The notes below the pieces were generated by a model, which saw only the letters and a list, made by a program, of their open reading frames with translations, was not told the origin of the DNA and did not search any database. A program made the translations under genes and the position numbers. A DNA stretch of 64,000 nt from Catenulispora sp. MAP5-51 (GTDB lineage: Bacteria > Actinomycetota > Actinomycetes > Streptomycetales > Catenulisporaceae). Shown one piece after another: positions 25,935 through 34,398 of this stretch. The DNA lies in contig NZ_JBGCCH010000002.1 of assembly GCF_041261205.1 (NCBI RefSeq), positions 682,001 through 746,000 of the forward strand, given 5' to 3'. The stretch's first letter is position 1, and each line of letters starts with the position of its first letter.

Positions 25935-27383
25935 TCAGTCCCCGTCGATGGGCGGCGGGTCGAGCAGCTCCACAGTCGGGTTGTGCCAGCCGTCCTCGCC
26001 GGGCAGCTGCGCCGCCGCCTCCGGTCCCCAGCTGCCGGTCTTGTAGACGGTCGGGTCGGAGCTCTTCAGGATCTCCCCGACGATGCGCCAGCTCTCCTCG
26101 ATGGCCGGGAAGAACGCGAAGCCGCTGGAGTCGCCGACGATCGCCGCGTGCAGGATGTTCTCGTAGGGCTTGGCCTGGCCGCCGAGCACCTTCTCGAAGT
26201 CGATGCCCATCGGGAACGACACCGGAAGCTGGCCGCGCTCGCCCCGGCGCGCCATCAGCTCGAAGGCGATCCCGGCGCCGGGCTCCAGGCGGATCCGGAT
26301 CAGGTTCGGCGGAACGTCGGCGGCCAGGCCCCGGAAGAGCTCCGAGGGCGGACGCCGCAGCTGCACGCACACCTCGGTCGCGGTCACCGCCAGCGCCTTG
26401 CCGCTGCGGATGTAGAACGGCACCCCGGCCCAGCGCCAGTTGTCGATCCACAGCCGCAGCGCGATGTAGGTCTCGGTCTGCGAGTCCTTCTTCACTCCCT
26501 TGACCTCGTGGTAGCCCTCGTACTGCCCGCGCACGACGTCGGCCGGGTCGACCGTGCGCACGGCGTGCAGCAGCCGCCACTTCTCCAGCGACTGCGCCTG
26601 CGGGTCGCCGACGTTCGGCGGGTCCATCGCCAGCAGTGTCATGACCTGGAACAGGTGGTTCTGGACCACGTCGCGCAGGGCCCCGACGGCGTCGTAGAAG
26701 GAGCCGCGGTCGGCGACGTCGAAGTCCTCGGCCAGGGTGATCTGCACGTTGTCGATGGAGGAGCGGTCCCACACCGGGGCCAGCAGGTTGTTGGCGAAGC
26801 GGAAGGTGCCCAGGCCCTCGACCGACTCGTCGCCCAGGAAGTGGTCGACGCGCAGCAGGTGGTCGCGGTCGAAGTACTGCTCCAGCACGGCCTCCAGTTC
26901 GCGCGCCGAGGCCAGGTCGTGGCCGAAGGGCTTCTCCACCACCAGCCGCGCGTTCTTGTTCAGGCCGGCCTCGGCCAGGCCCGCGGCGACCTTGTCGAAC
27001 AGCGAGGGCGGGATCGCCAGGTAGTGCGCGGCGAAGCCCTTCCCGGCGATCGCCCGGCCGATCTTCGCGTAGATCGCCGGGTCGGTGAAGCCGCCGGTGA
27101 CGATGCTCAGCGCGGCGGCGAACCGCTCGAACACCTTCTCGTCGATGGCGTAGCCGGCCTCGACGACCGACTGGCGGGCGGCCGCGCGCAGCGCTTCGTC
27201 GTCGAAGTCGGAGTAGGCCACGCCGACCACCGGGACGGTGAGCAGACCGCGTTCGGTGAGCTTGTACAGCGCCGGCAGCAGCATCTTCTTGGCCAGGTCG
27301 CCGGTGATGCCGTACAGGACCAGGATGTCAGCGCCCTCCAGGTCGGTGTTGTGGGTCGAGGTCACGCTGGAGGACAGCGGCAT
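25935..27383 (-). CDS. zwf: glucose-6-phosphate 1-dehydrogenase
   Basis: The 482-residue length is standard. The NADP-binding loop is G-I-T-G-D-L-A near residues 25-31, the glucose-6-phosphate region E-K-P-F-G-H-D at 150-156, and the active-site signature R-V-D180-H-F-L-G-D-E at 178-186. The enzyme makes 6-phosphogluconolactone and NADPH at the entry to the oxidative pentose phosphate pathway. Start 27383 has AAGGGAG about ten bases upstream. It lacks the usual actinobacterial neighbours (tal, opcA, pgl), so this may be a second copy dedicated to a sugar cluster with the epimerase 86 bases upstream. Confidence 0.95.
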   Translation of the reverse strand: MPLSSSVTSTHNTDLEGADILVLYGITGDLAKKMLLPALYKLTERGLLTVPVVGVAYSDFDDEALRAAARQSVVEAGYAIDEKVFERFAAALSIVTGGFTDPAIYAKIGRAIAGKGFAAHYLAIPPSLFDKVAAGLAEAGLNKNARLVVEKPFGHDLASARELEAVLEQYFDRDHLLRVDHFLGDESVEGLGTFRFANNLLAPVWDRSSIDNVQITLAEDFDVADRGSFYDAVGALRDVVQNHLFQVMTLLAMDPPNVGDPQAQSLEKWRLLHAVRTVDPADVVRGQYEGYHEVKGVKKDSQTETYIALRLWIDNWRWAGVPFYIRSGKALAVTATEVCVQLRRPPSELFRGLAADVPPNLIRIRLEPGAGIAFELMARRGERGQLPVSFPMGIDFEKVLGGQAKPYENILHAAIVGDSSGFAFFPAIEESWRIVGEILKSSDPTVYKTGSWGPEAAAQLPGEDGWHNPTVELLDPPPIDGD

Positions 27384-27469
27384 GATGCGGACTCCCTTGC
27401 TGGTGGTGTCGGCGGCGGGGCGGCGGCAGGACGGCGCCGGGTCGGCGGTGAGTGAGGTCGGGCAAGCGA

Positions 27470-28381
27470 TCAGCCGGCCGCGATCCCCCACGATCCCCGG
27501 TACTCGGCCCCCGGTTCCAGGCGGATGAGGTCGACACCGCTGGCGAAGGCGTTCGGCGGCCCGGTCATCGGCTCGCAGCCCAGGCCGAGGCGCCGGGATT
27601 CGGCGGGGACGTCGTCGGCCGTGTAGATCTCCAGCCACGGCTGCGCCTCGTCCATCCAGAACGACGTGCTGCGGCTGCTCCCGGCCAGGCGGACCCGGGT
27701 CAGGCCGTCGGCACCCCGCCGCAGACCGGTGTAGGCGATGTCGATCTTCTGTGCGCCCAGGACGCGGCCGTCCCGCAGGTCGTACTCACTGCCCGCGACG
27801 TCCTTCGGTCCGCCGATCGGGATCATCCGGTCGTCCACCGGCTGGTAGAGGCCGCCGGGGATCCGGACGGTGCAGGCGTCGAGCGGCTCGCCCACGGTGA
27901 TGTAGGGGTGCATGCCGTGGGCGTAGGGGAGCGCGCGGGTGCCGGGGTTGGCGGCCGAGAGGGTGACCGTCAGGCCGCTCTCGACGTCCAGGCGGTACTC
28001 GGCCTGGACGTCGAGGCGGAACGGGTAGCCGGTCGAGCCGTGCAGCGAGCAGGCCAGCACGACGGTGTCCGGCCGCTGCTCCACCGGGGACCAGGCGGCC
28101 CAGCGCGTCAGGCCGTGGATGGCGTTGTCCAACTCCGGCTCGGACAGGTCGAGCTGGTACTCGCGGTCGTCGAAGATGTAGCGGCCGTGGTCCACCCGGT
28201 TCGGCCAGGGGATCAGGAGCTGCCCGAACGCCGCCGGGGCCGGCTCGTCGGCGGCGTGGGACAGGACGAGGCGTTCCCCGTCGTGGGTCAGCTCTCTGAG
28301 CCCGGCGCCTTCTTCCGTGATCACCGCGCGGTAGGGACCCGCGGTGAGCTCGTACTGCTCGCCGGTGAGGAAGTCGGACAT
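27470..28381 (-). CDS. aldose 1-epimerase
   Basis: A 303-residue galactose-mutarotase-fold enzyme with the expected landmarks: P-W-P-N-R near residue 57, H-G-L-T-R-W near 88, the second catalytic His in H-G-M-H-P-Y near 150, and the catalytic Glu region G-C-E-P-M-T near 270. It interconverts alpha and beta aldose anomers. AAGGA lies three bases before the ATG. It lies upstream of zwf on the same strand, consistent with co-transcription. Confidence 0.9.
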   Translation of the reverse strand: MSDFLTGEQYELTAGPYRAVITEEGAGLRELTHDGERLVLSHAADEPAPAAFGQLLIPWPNRVDHGRYIFDDREYQLDLSEPELDNAIHGLTRWAAWSPVEQRPDTVVLACSLHGSTGYPFRLDVQAEYRLDVESGLTVTLSAANPGTRALPYAHGMHPYITVGEPLDACTVRIPGGLYQPVDDRMIPIGGPKDVAGSEYDLRDGRVLGAQKIDIAYTGLRRGADGLTRVRLAGSSRSTSFWMDEAQPWLEIYTADDVPAESRRLGLGCEPMTGPPNAFASGVDLIRLEPGAEYRGSWGIAAG

Positions 28382-28421
28382 GCGTCCTTCGTAGCCGGGG
28401 TGCGGCGCGGGCGCGCCCCGG

Positions 28422-28475
28422 ACGGCGCGGGCTGCCGCCATCCGGTCAACGGCGCGGGCTGCCGCCACCCGGTCA
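28422..28475. repeat. 27-bp tandem repeat, two units
   Basis: Two 27-base units (28422-28448 and 28449-28475) differ at one base, followed by a partial third unit starting ACGGCGCG. They fill the gap between the epimerase start and the upstream NmrA-type gene's stop. This could be a variable-number repeat. Confidence 0.85.
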
Positions 28476-28486
28476 ACGGCGCGCGC

Positions 28487-29317
28487 TCAGCTCCAGCACC
28501 CGGTGGCCGCGGCGGCGACGACGAAGTCCTCGAAGCTGCGCGGGGCCCGGCCCAGCGCCTTCTCGACGCCGTCGGTCAGGCCCGCGACGGAGCCGTCGGC
28601 GCCGCGCACCACCAGCCCGGCCATGCGCTCGGCCGTCTTCCGCGGCAGGCCGTCGGCGACTTGCTGCTCCACGAAGGCCTCCGAGGTGACCGCCACGTAC
28701 CGGAGCGGCTTTCCGGACGCCGCCGCGATCAGCTCGGCCGCCTCGCCGAAGCCGAGCGCCCGCGGCCCGGTGAGCTCGTAGACCTGGCCGGCGTGCCGGT
28801 CCTCGGTGAGCGCGGCGGCGGCGACGTCGGCGATGTCCTCGGCGTCGATGAACGGGATCCGGCCCTCTCCGGCCGGCAGCGCCAGGGTCCCGCTGCGGAC
28901 GGCGGGGAGCCAGAAGTCCTCACTGAAGTTCTGCGCGAACCAGCCCGGGCGCACGACGGTCCATTCCAGACCTGACCCGCGGACCGCCTGCTCGGTGGCG
29001 TGGAGGGGGTGGTACTCGCTGTCCGCGCCGGGCGCGGACAGCAGGACCAGGCGGCGGACTCCGGCCGCCACCGCAGCGTCGACCAGGGCGGCCATGCGCG
29101 GGGGGTTGTTGTCGCCGGAGACGCTCCCCGGTTCGATGAGGTAGGCGGCGGTGACCCCGTCCAGGGCCGGGGCGTGGGTCGAGGGGTCGTCGAGATCGAT
29201 ACGGACGTCGCCGCCGGTGCGGCTGGCGGTGCGCACCTGGTGGCCGGCGGCGGTGAGGCGGGACGCGATGCGGCGGCCGGTCTTGCCGGTGCCGCCGAGG
29301 ATCAGGAAGTTCTTCAT
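28487..29317 (-). CDS. NmrA-like NAD(P)H-binding oxidoreductase
   Basis: A 276-residue atypical short-chain dehydrogenase with G-G-T-G-K-T-G-R at residues 8-15 for NADP binding and a W-x-x-V-R-P-G-W-F-A-Q-N-F motif typical of the NmrA/QOR2 branch. Substrate is unknown; relatives include quinone reductases and redox sensors. GGAG precedes the ATG. It is divergent from an AraC regulator with a short palindrome between them, a very common pairing. Confidence 0.88.
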   Translation of the reverse strand: MKNFLILGGTGKTGRRIASRLTAAGHQVRTASRTGGDVRIDLDDPSTHAPALDGVTAAYLIEPGSVSGDNNPPRMAALVDAAVAAGVRRLVLLSAPGADSEYHPLHATEQAVRGSGLEWTVVRPGWFAQNFSEDFWLPAVRSGTLALPAGEGRIPFIDAEDIADVAAAALTEDRHAGQVYELTGPRALGFGEAAELIAAASGKPLRYVAVTSEAFVEQQVADGLPRKTAERMAGLVVRGADGSVAGLTDGVEKALGRAPRSFEDFVVAAAATGCWS

Positions 29318-29346
29318 ATCTCCAGGGAACCGTGATCGCCCTGGAC

Positions 29347-29359
29347 TCTCCATGGGAGA
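29347..29359. promoter_or_regulatory. small palindrome between NmrA-type gene and AraC gene
   Basis: TCTCC-ATG-GGAGA is a perfect 5-3-5 inverted repeat in the 91-base divergent gap. It could be an operator, but AraC proteins more often use direct repeats. Confidence 0.35.
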
Positions 29360-29408
29360 ACGTCGCCAAAACCTTTGCCATCGTCTGGCGCTCGTCTAGC
29401 CTGGGGTG

Positions 29409-30410
29409 ATGGACACGCTCAGCGACCTGCTCCGCCGCGGCGGGGCGGGGGACGCACAGGTGCGGCAGCTGATCCAGCGGCCGCCGTGGTCGATGACGTA
29501 TGCCGAGGCCCCGCCGCTCACGCTGTTCGCCACCCTCGGCGGGCACGCGGCGCTGCGGCTGGACGACGTGCCCTCGACACCGCCGGCCCACCTCCGCACC
29601 GGGGACATCGCGCTGGTCGCGCACAGCACGCGGCACACGATCTCCGACGATCTGGCGACCCCGCCGCAGGTGGTGATCAGCGGCGGCCGCAAACAGTTCC
29701 TCGGCGATCCGGACAAGCACGCCGAGCTGGCGGCGAACCTGGCGCCGCGCACCTGGGGCGACGGCCTGCCCGGCGCGACCACCGTCCTGCGCGGCATGTT
29801 CCAGCTCCGCGGCGAGGCCGGCCGGCGGCTGCTGGCGATCCTCCCGCCGCTGGTCGTCATCCCGGCCGGTCCGCGCACCGGCGCGGCCTTGGACCTGCTG
29901 GCCTCCGAGGCCGCGCGCGACGAACCCGGCCAGGAGGCCGTCCTGCACCGCTCGCTGGACCTGGTGCTGGTCCTGGCGATGCGGTCGTGGTGCGCGGGCT
30001 TCGGCCCGGCCGACCCGTCCTGGTACAGCGCCCTCGCCGACCCCTCGATCGGCACCGCCCTGGACCACCTGCACACCGATCCGGCGCGGCGCTGGACGGT
30101 CGCCGACCTCGCAGCCACCGCCGGCCTGTCCAGGGCCGCCTTCGCGGCCCGCTTCACCGAGCTGGTCGGGCAGCCGCCGATGGCCTACCTGGCCGGCTGG
30201 CGCATGGCGCTGGCCGCCGACCTGCTGCGCGAGGACGCCGGGACGACGGTCGCGGCCGCCGCGCAGGCGGTCGGGTATCAGGACGCGTTCGCGTTCAGCG
30301 TGGCCTTCAAGCGGGCGAAGGGGATGAGCCCTTCGCAGTGGGGACGCGCGGGCGCCGACGCATCCGTCGCATCCGACGCACCGCTCAGCGCGACCCCGCG
30401 TACAAGGTAG
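29409..30410 (+). CDS. AraC-family transcriptional regulator
   Basis: A 333-residue regulator with an N-terminal cupin ligand domain (about 1-170, with LRTGDIALVAHSTRH) and a C-terminal double helix-turn-helix (about 215-310). The DNA-binding half shows WTVADLAATAGLSRAAFAARF and the conserved A-F-S-V-A-F-K-R-A-K-G-M-S-P. A GTG at 29406 directly precedes the ATG. It probably controls the divergent NmrA-type gene. Its 3' end overlaps the convergent lipoprotein gene by 26 bases. Confidence 0.9.
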   Translation: MDTLSDLLRRGGAGDAQVRQLIQRPPWSMTYAEAPPLTLFATLGGHAALRLDDVPSTPPAHLRTGDIALVAHSTRHTISDDLATPPQVVISGGRKQFLGDPDKHAELAANLAPRTWGDGLPGATTVLRGMFQLRGEAGRRLLAILPPLVVIPAGPRTGAALDLLASEAARDEPGQEAVLHRSLDLVLVLAMRSWCAGFGPADPSWYSALADPSIGTALDHLHTDPARRWTVADLAATAGLSRAAFAARFTELVGQPPMAYLAGWRMALAADLLREDAGTTVAAAAQAVGYQDAFAFSVAFKRAKGMSPSQWGRAGADASVASDAPLSATPRTR

Positions 30411-31221
30411 CCAGCTTCCCGGCGGCGACCTTCACGTCGTGCTGCACCGCGCTGGCCCCCGGGTCCTTCGCCACGGACGGCCCGGACACGTTCACCACGG
30501 TCAGGCTGTTGCCACGAAGGATGACCGCCATGTAGTCGATGCCCTGGACGCCCCCGGCCGAGGCCGGCTGGCCCGGCGCGCTGATGACGACCCGGATGCC
30601 GTAGCTGTTGGCCACGCCGTTGGGCGCCATGTTCGTGATCGAGTACGCCGCCGGCGCGTCCGTCCACTGGAAGCGGCTCGCGCAGCCCGCGAGCCAGCCG
30701 CGGTGCTTGGCGAAGTCCGAGCTGGCGGAGGCCGCGGACGCGTAGGTGATCACCGACTCGGTGACCTGCGAAGTGTCCGAGGCCGACCACGACATGGAGC
30801 GCATCTTCACCCAGGCGGGATTGTGCGGGTAGGTGGGGTCCGGGTACTGCGGACGCACGACCGGGTCGCAGTTGTCCGGGTCGACGATCTGCGAGGCGGG
30901 GACGGCCGGGTTGGTGACCTGCTGCCACGACCCGCCCGAGGACGGCACGAGGTCGGCCGTCGAGAGCATCGCGATGTCGGGGATGTCGGGCTGGCCCGAG
31001 GTCTGCTTCGGCGGTGCGGTCTGGTTGGACGAGGTCGGCGCGCTCGACGAGGCCGACGGGGCCGACGAGCCGGCCGTCGTGGCCGGATCAGCCGGGGAGG
31101 AAGCCGTCGCCGGAGCCGCCCCGGCCGCCGCGCCGGCCTTGGACGGTGACGACGCGCAGGCGCTGAGCCCGACGGCCGACACCGCCAGGACGACCGCGGC
31201 GACCGTTGCCTTGATGTTCAT
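30385..31221 (-). CDS. lipoprotein with PknH-like extracellular sensor domain
   Basis: A 278-residue precursor with a type II signal peptide and lipobox L-S-A-C21. A Ser/Thr/Pro/Ala linker spans about residues 25-75, then a globular domain contains paired cysteines (D-N-C-D-P and A-G-C-A) and a pattern (AWVKMRSMSW, S-D-F-A-K-H) like the PknH C-terminal sensor domain. It should sit on the outer face of the membrane. No kinase gene is adjacent, so it may be a stand-alone relative. GGGGAGG precedes the ATG. Confidence 0.75.
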   Translation of the reverse strand: MNIKATVAAVVLAVSAVGLSACASSPSKAGAAAGAAPATASSPADPATTAGSSAPSASSSAPTSSNQTAPPKQTSGQPDIPDIAMLSTADLVPSSGGSWQQVTNPAVPASQIVDPDNCDPVVRPQYPDPTYPHNPAWVKMRSMSWSASDTSQVTESVITYASAASASSDFAKHRGWLAGCASRFQWTDAPAAYSITNMAPNGVANSYGIRVVISAPGQPASAGGVQGIDYMAVILRGNSLTVVNVSGPSVAKDPGASAVQHDVKVAAGKLATLYAGSR

Positions 31222-31289
31222 GCGTTTCCTCCCCAGGACTGCGCTTGCCTCTCGACCATGAAGACGTCCCACTCACGGGGAGGTTGCGT

Positions 31290-31976
31290 CTATCCCAGTC
31301 CGCTGATCACCCGGGCGAGCATCCGCTCGAAGGTCTCGTCGGCGTCCGGCGGTTCCGCCCCGCTCTCGGCCATCGCCTCCGCCAGGCGGGGATAGGCGCC
31401 CGACGCGACGGCGGCGGCCAGATAGCGCGCGTTGGACGCGGCGAACTCGCGCACGTCGCCGGTCGTGCCGAGCGCCTGCTGCTGCGCCACCTCGTAGCCG
31501 ACGTGGCTCGCCACGAACCCGCTGACCAGGGCGAAGGCCTCGGTGCCCGCCCGCGGCGACAGGCCCGAGGGGGCGAGCAGGGCCAGCGCGTGGTCCAGGG
31601 CCCGCAGGGTGTTCGGCCCCAGCGTGCGGCGGCCGGTGAGGGCGACCGGCAGCCAGGGGTGGCGGTGCATCAGCGCCCGCTGTTCCCGGGCGAAGGCGGC
31701 CAGGTCCGCGCGCCAGTCGCCGGTCGGCGGCGGCAGCGGCTGCTCGCCCGTCACGGCGTCGATCATCAGCTCCAGGAGCGCGTCGCGTTCGGACACGTAC
31801 GTGTAGAGCGACATCGTGCCCGAGCCGAGCGCGGCGGCCACGCCGCGCATGGTCAGCGCCGACAGGCCTTCGGCGTCCGCCACGCCGACGGCGGTGGCGA
31901 CCACCGCCTCCCGGGTGTGCGCCGGCGGCCGACCCCGGTGGTGGCGGCGCTCGGACCACAGCGTTTCGGGATCCAC
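31290..31976 (-). CDS. TetR-family regulator
   Basis: A 228-residue TetR protein with N-terminal helix-turn-helix T-M-R-G-V-A-A-A-L-G-S-G-T-M-S-L-Y-T-Y-V and a TetR_C-type ligand domain. I chose GTG 31976, which has AGGGGA about nine bases upstream; in-frame starts at 32024 and 32030 would add 16-18 residues. It is divergent from a CocE-type hydrolase with a large palindrome between, so it most likely represses that gene and itself. Confidence 0.88.
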   Translation of the reverse strand: MDPETLWSERRHHRGRPPAHTREAVVATAVGVADAEGLSALTMRGVAAALGSGTMSLYTYVSERDALLELMIDAVTGEQPLPPPTGDWRADLAAFAREQRALMHRHPWLPVALTGRRTLGPNTLRALDHALALLAPSGLSPRAGTEAFALVSGFVASHVGYEVAQQQALGTTGDVREFAASNARYLAAAVASGAYPRLAEAMAESGAEPPDADETFERMLARVISGLG

Positions 31977-32044
31977 GCCTTGATTCCCCTGGTTCGGTCG
32001 GCCGATTCGCGAGATCGGTTGCACAGACAATCTTGCCAGTTTTA

Positions 32045-32065
32045 TTCTCGTACATGGTACGAGAA
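32045..32065. promoter_or_regulatory. 9-3-9 palindromic operator, TetR/hydrolase
   Basis: Perfect arms TTCTCGTAC (32045-32053) and GTACGAGAA (32057-32065) are separated by ATG. It sits between the divergent TetR and hydrolase genes and is of typical TetR operator size. Confidence 0.75.
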
Positions 32066-32113
32066 CTACCTGAGAACAGCCCCGGAACAGCCCAGCAACG
32101 AGGAGCCGCCACC

Positions 32114-33700
32114 ATGAAACTGCCGCTCAGCACCCGCATCGCGCGCCGAACCCTCGGCGGGCTGCCCGCGCCGCGGTTCGCCGTGTCCTACGAACCCCGC
32201 CTGCCGGTGCCGATGGCCGACGGCGTGGAACTGCTGACCGACCACTACTTCCCGGCAAGCCCCGGGCCGCAGGACTTCCCGACCCTGCTCGTGCGCTCGC
32301 CGTACGGCCGCGGCTTCCCCTGGGCCGCGCTGTACGGCGCCGCCTTCGCCGAGCAGGGATTCCATGTCCTGATCCAGAGCGCCCGGGGCACCGCCGGCTC
32401 GGGCGGGGTCTTCCAGCCCTGGCGCGACGACGGTCCCGACGGCCGCGCGACGCTCGGCTGGCTGCGCCGACAGTCCTGGTTCGACGGCCGGCTCGGCCTG
32501 GTCGGGCCCAGCGCGATGGCCTACGCGCAGTGGGCGCTGGCCGCGGATCCGCCGCCGGAGCTGCGGGCGATGGTCGTGCACGTCCCGCTCCACAACCCGC
32601 ACGGCTTCTTCCACCGGAACGGCGTGTTCGCCCTCGAGGACGCGCTGATCGCGACCACGGCGGTCCAGACCCAGCACCTCGGGCCGCGCCGGTTCCTCGG
32701 CGCGACGCTGCGGCTGGCCACGGCGATGAAGCGGATCGTCCGGGCCGAGTCGCCGATCGAGGCGTACGCCCGGGCCATGGGCCGCAGCCCCGCATTCCTG
32801 ACCGGCGCCGCGGCCCATCCCGATCCCGGTGACGGCTACTGGCAGGGCACGGATCTGCGGGACGCGGCCGACGGCCTCCCGGTCCCGACGCTGGTGGTCA
32901 GCGGCTGGACCGATGTGGCCCTGGACCAGGCGCTCCAGCAGTACGGCCGGCTGCCCGCCGGGCACCGGTCGCTGCTGATCGGGCCCTGGACCCACACCAC
33001 GGCGTTCCAGCGAGGCGTCGCCACGGTCTTCGCCGAGTCTCTGACCTGGCTGCGCGGGCACCTCGCCGATCCCGTGCCGCCGAAAGAGCAGGTGCGGGTG
33101 GCTCTCGGCGGCACCGGCGAGTGGCGTGACCTGTCGGCCTGGCCGCCGGCAGCCGTTCCGGTCTCCTGGTATCCGCATCCTGACGGCGGCCTGGTCCGGC
33201 AGTCGCCTCCGCCGGACACGGCAGCCGGGACTGTGCGATTCGACCCTGCCGATCCGACGCCGTCGATCGGCGGGAACGGCCTCGGCCAGAAGGCCGGCGT
33301 CCGCGACAACGCGGCGGTGGAGCAGCGCGACGACGTCCTCGTCTTCACCGGCGCGCCGCTGACCGAAGCAGTCGAGGTGATCGGGACGGTAGCCGCCGAG
33401 ATGCTGGTTGATCCCGGTATCGGAGCGGATTCCGCGACGCTGTTCGTCCGGCTCTGCGACGTCGACGAACGCGGCCGCTCCTGGAATGTGTGCGACGGCA
33501 TCACGCGAATCGTCGCCGACACCTCACGGCGGCCGGTCGCGGTCACCGTCGCGATGTCCTCAACGGCCCACCGCTTCCTGCCCGGACACCGAATACGCGT
33601 CCAGATCAGCGGCGGGGCCCACCCGCGCTTCGCCGCCGCCCGGGAGGCCTTCCATATCGAGGTCCGTTCCGGCTCCGCGATCGTGCTCCCCGTGGTCTGA
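32114..33700 (+). CDS. CocE/NonD-family hydrolase
   Basis: A 528-residue X-Pro dipeptidyl-peptidase-like alpha/beta hydrolase. The nucleophile elbow reads G-P-S133-A-M, where many relatives have G-x-S-Y-x-G. The acid lies in S-G-W-T-D near 290 and the base in G-P-W-T-H near 320. A C-terminal jelly-roll domain (about 370-525) ends with the typical H-R-I-R-V-Q-I-S. Relatives hydrolyse esters or acyl-amides, including cocaine esterase and glutaryl-7-ACA acylase. AGGAG is eight bases upstream of the ATG. No signal peptide is evident. Confidence 0.88.
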   Translation: MKLPLSTRIARRTLGGLPAPRFAVSYEPRLPVPMADGVELLTDHYFPASPGPQDFPTLLVRSPYGRGFPWAALYGAAFAEQGFHVLIQSARGTAGSGGVFQPWRDDGPDGRATLGWLRRQSWFDGRLGLVGPSAMAYAQWALAADPPPELRAMVVHVPLHNPHGFFHRNGVFALEDALIATTAVQTQHLGPRRFLGATLRLATAMKRIVRAESPIEAYARAMGRSPAFLTGAAAHPDPGDGYWQGTDLRDAADGLPVPTLVVSGWTDVALDQALQQYGRLPAGHRSLLIGPWTHTTAFQRGVATVFAESLTWLRGHLADPVPPKEQVRVALGGTGEWRDLSAWPPAAVPVSWYPHPDGGLVRQSPPPDTAAGTVRFDPADPTPSIGGNGLGQKAGVRDNAAVEQRDDVLVFTGAPLTEAVEVIGTVAAEMLVDPGIGADSATLFVRLCDVDERGRSWNVCDGITRIVADTSRRPVAVTVAMSSTAHRFLPGHRIRVQISGGAHPRFAAAREAFHIEVRSGSAIVLPVV

Positions 33701-33742
33701 TCTCACACGGCCTGATCTCACGCGGCCTGATCTCACACGGCC
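33698..33742. repeat. 15-bp tandem repeat x3 across two convergent stop codons
   Basis: Three 15-base units with consensus TGATCTCACACGGCC (middle unit has one change) run from 33698. The first unit supplies the hydrolase TGA stop and the third supplies, on the minus strand, the ArsR-type gene's TGA. The repeat therefore forms the whole junction between two genes. Confidence 0.9.
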
Positions 33743-34323
33743 GGCGGATCCTCCGGCGGTTCCGGGACGACGAACATCCGCAAGGCCATCATCCGCGCGC
33801 CCTCCGGCGCCTCGCGCTGATCGGCGTGCCCGTACTTCCACTGCAGCTCGTTGTACTCGCGCAGGAACCCGGCTAGTTCTTCCTTGCCCATCCAGAACCC
33901 GCCGCGATACGCCTGAGCCCACCCTTCGGGTCCCTCGTACTGCGTGAGCATCCGGTAGTAGAGGTCGATGTCGTGCTTCGCCTGCGCCTTCACCCGATCG
34001 GCGAGCGCGGCGAACTCGGCGGGGTCCATCGTGGCCGGATCCGGCGCCTCCACCGAGATCGGCAGCGCCCGCCACCAGCGCTCGCGGCCGGCGGAGCGCT
34101 CCGGGATCTCCTCGACGAACCGCAGCTCGGCGAGCTTGCGCAGGTGGTAGCTGGTGGTACCGGTGCTCTCGCCGAGGGCCTTGGCCAGGCTCGTGGAGTT
34201 GGCCTCCCGGTGCTGCTGCAGGTACGCGAGCATCCGGCGGCGCAGCGGATTGGCCAACACGCGGAAGACGGTGGACCGGTCGCCGTCCGGGCCGCCGACC
34301 GGTTCGGGAGGGGTTTGGGGCAC
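33733..34323 (-). CDS. ArsR-type winged-helix regulator
   Basis: A 196-residue protein with an N-terminal winged helix (about 15-90: F-R-V-L-A-N-P-L-R-R-R-M-L, then T-T-S-Y-H-L-R-K-L-A-E-L) and a helical C-terminal domain with several Trp and Tyr residues. It starts with GTG. No metal-binding cysteines of classic ArsR are present, so it is likely a ligand or protein-sensing relative. Target unknown; the convergent hydrolase is not an obvious one. Confidence 0.85.
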   Translation of the reverse strand: MPQTPPEPVGGPDGDRSTVFRVLANPLRRRMLAYLQQHREANSTSLAKALGESTGTTSYHLRKLAELRFVEEIPERSAGRERWWRALPISVEAPDPATMDPAEFAALADRVKAQAKHDIDLYYRMLTQYEGPEGWAQAYRGGFWMGKEELAGFLREYNELQWKYGHADQREAPEGARMMALRMFVVPEPPEDPPAV

Positions 34324-34398
34324 GGCGTCACCCTATCCCGGGGCCGACGGCATGCAGAGAGTTCTGCAAAAGGGTTTTGCAGAGCTGGGGAGGAACGC

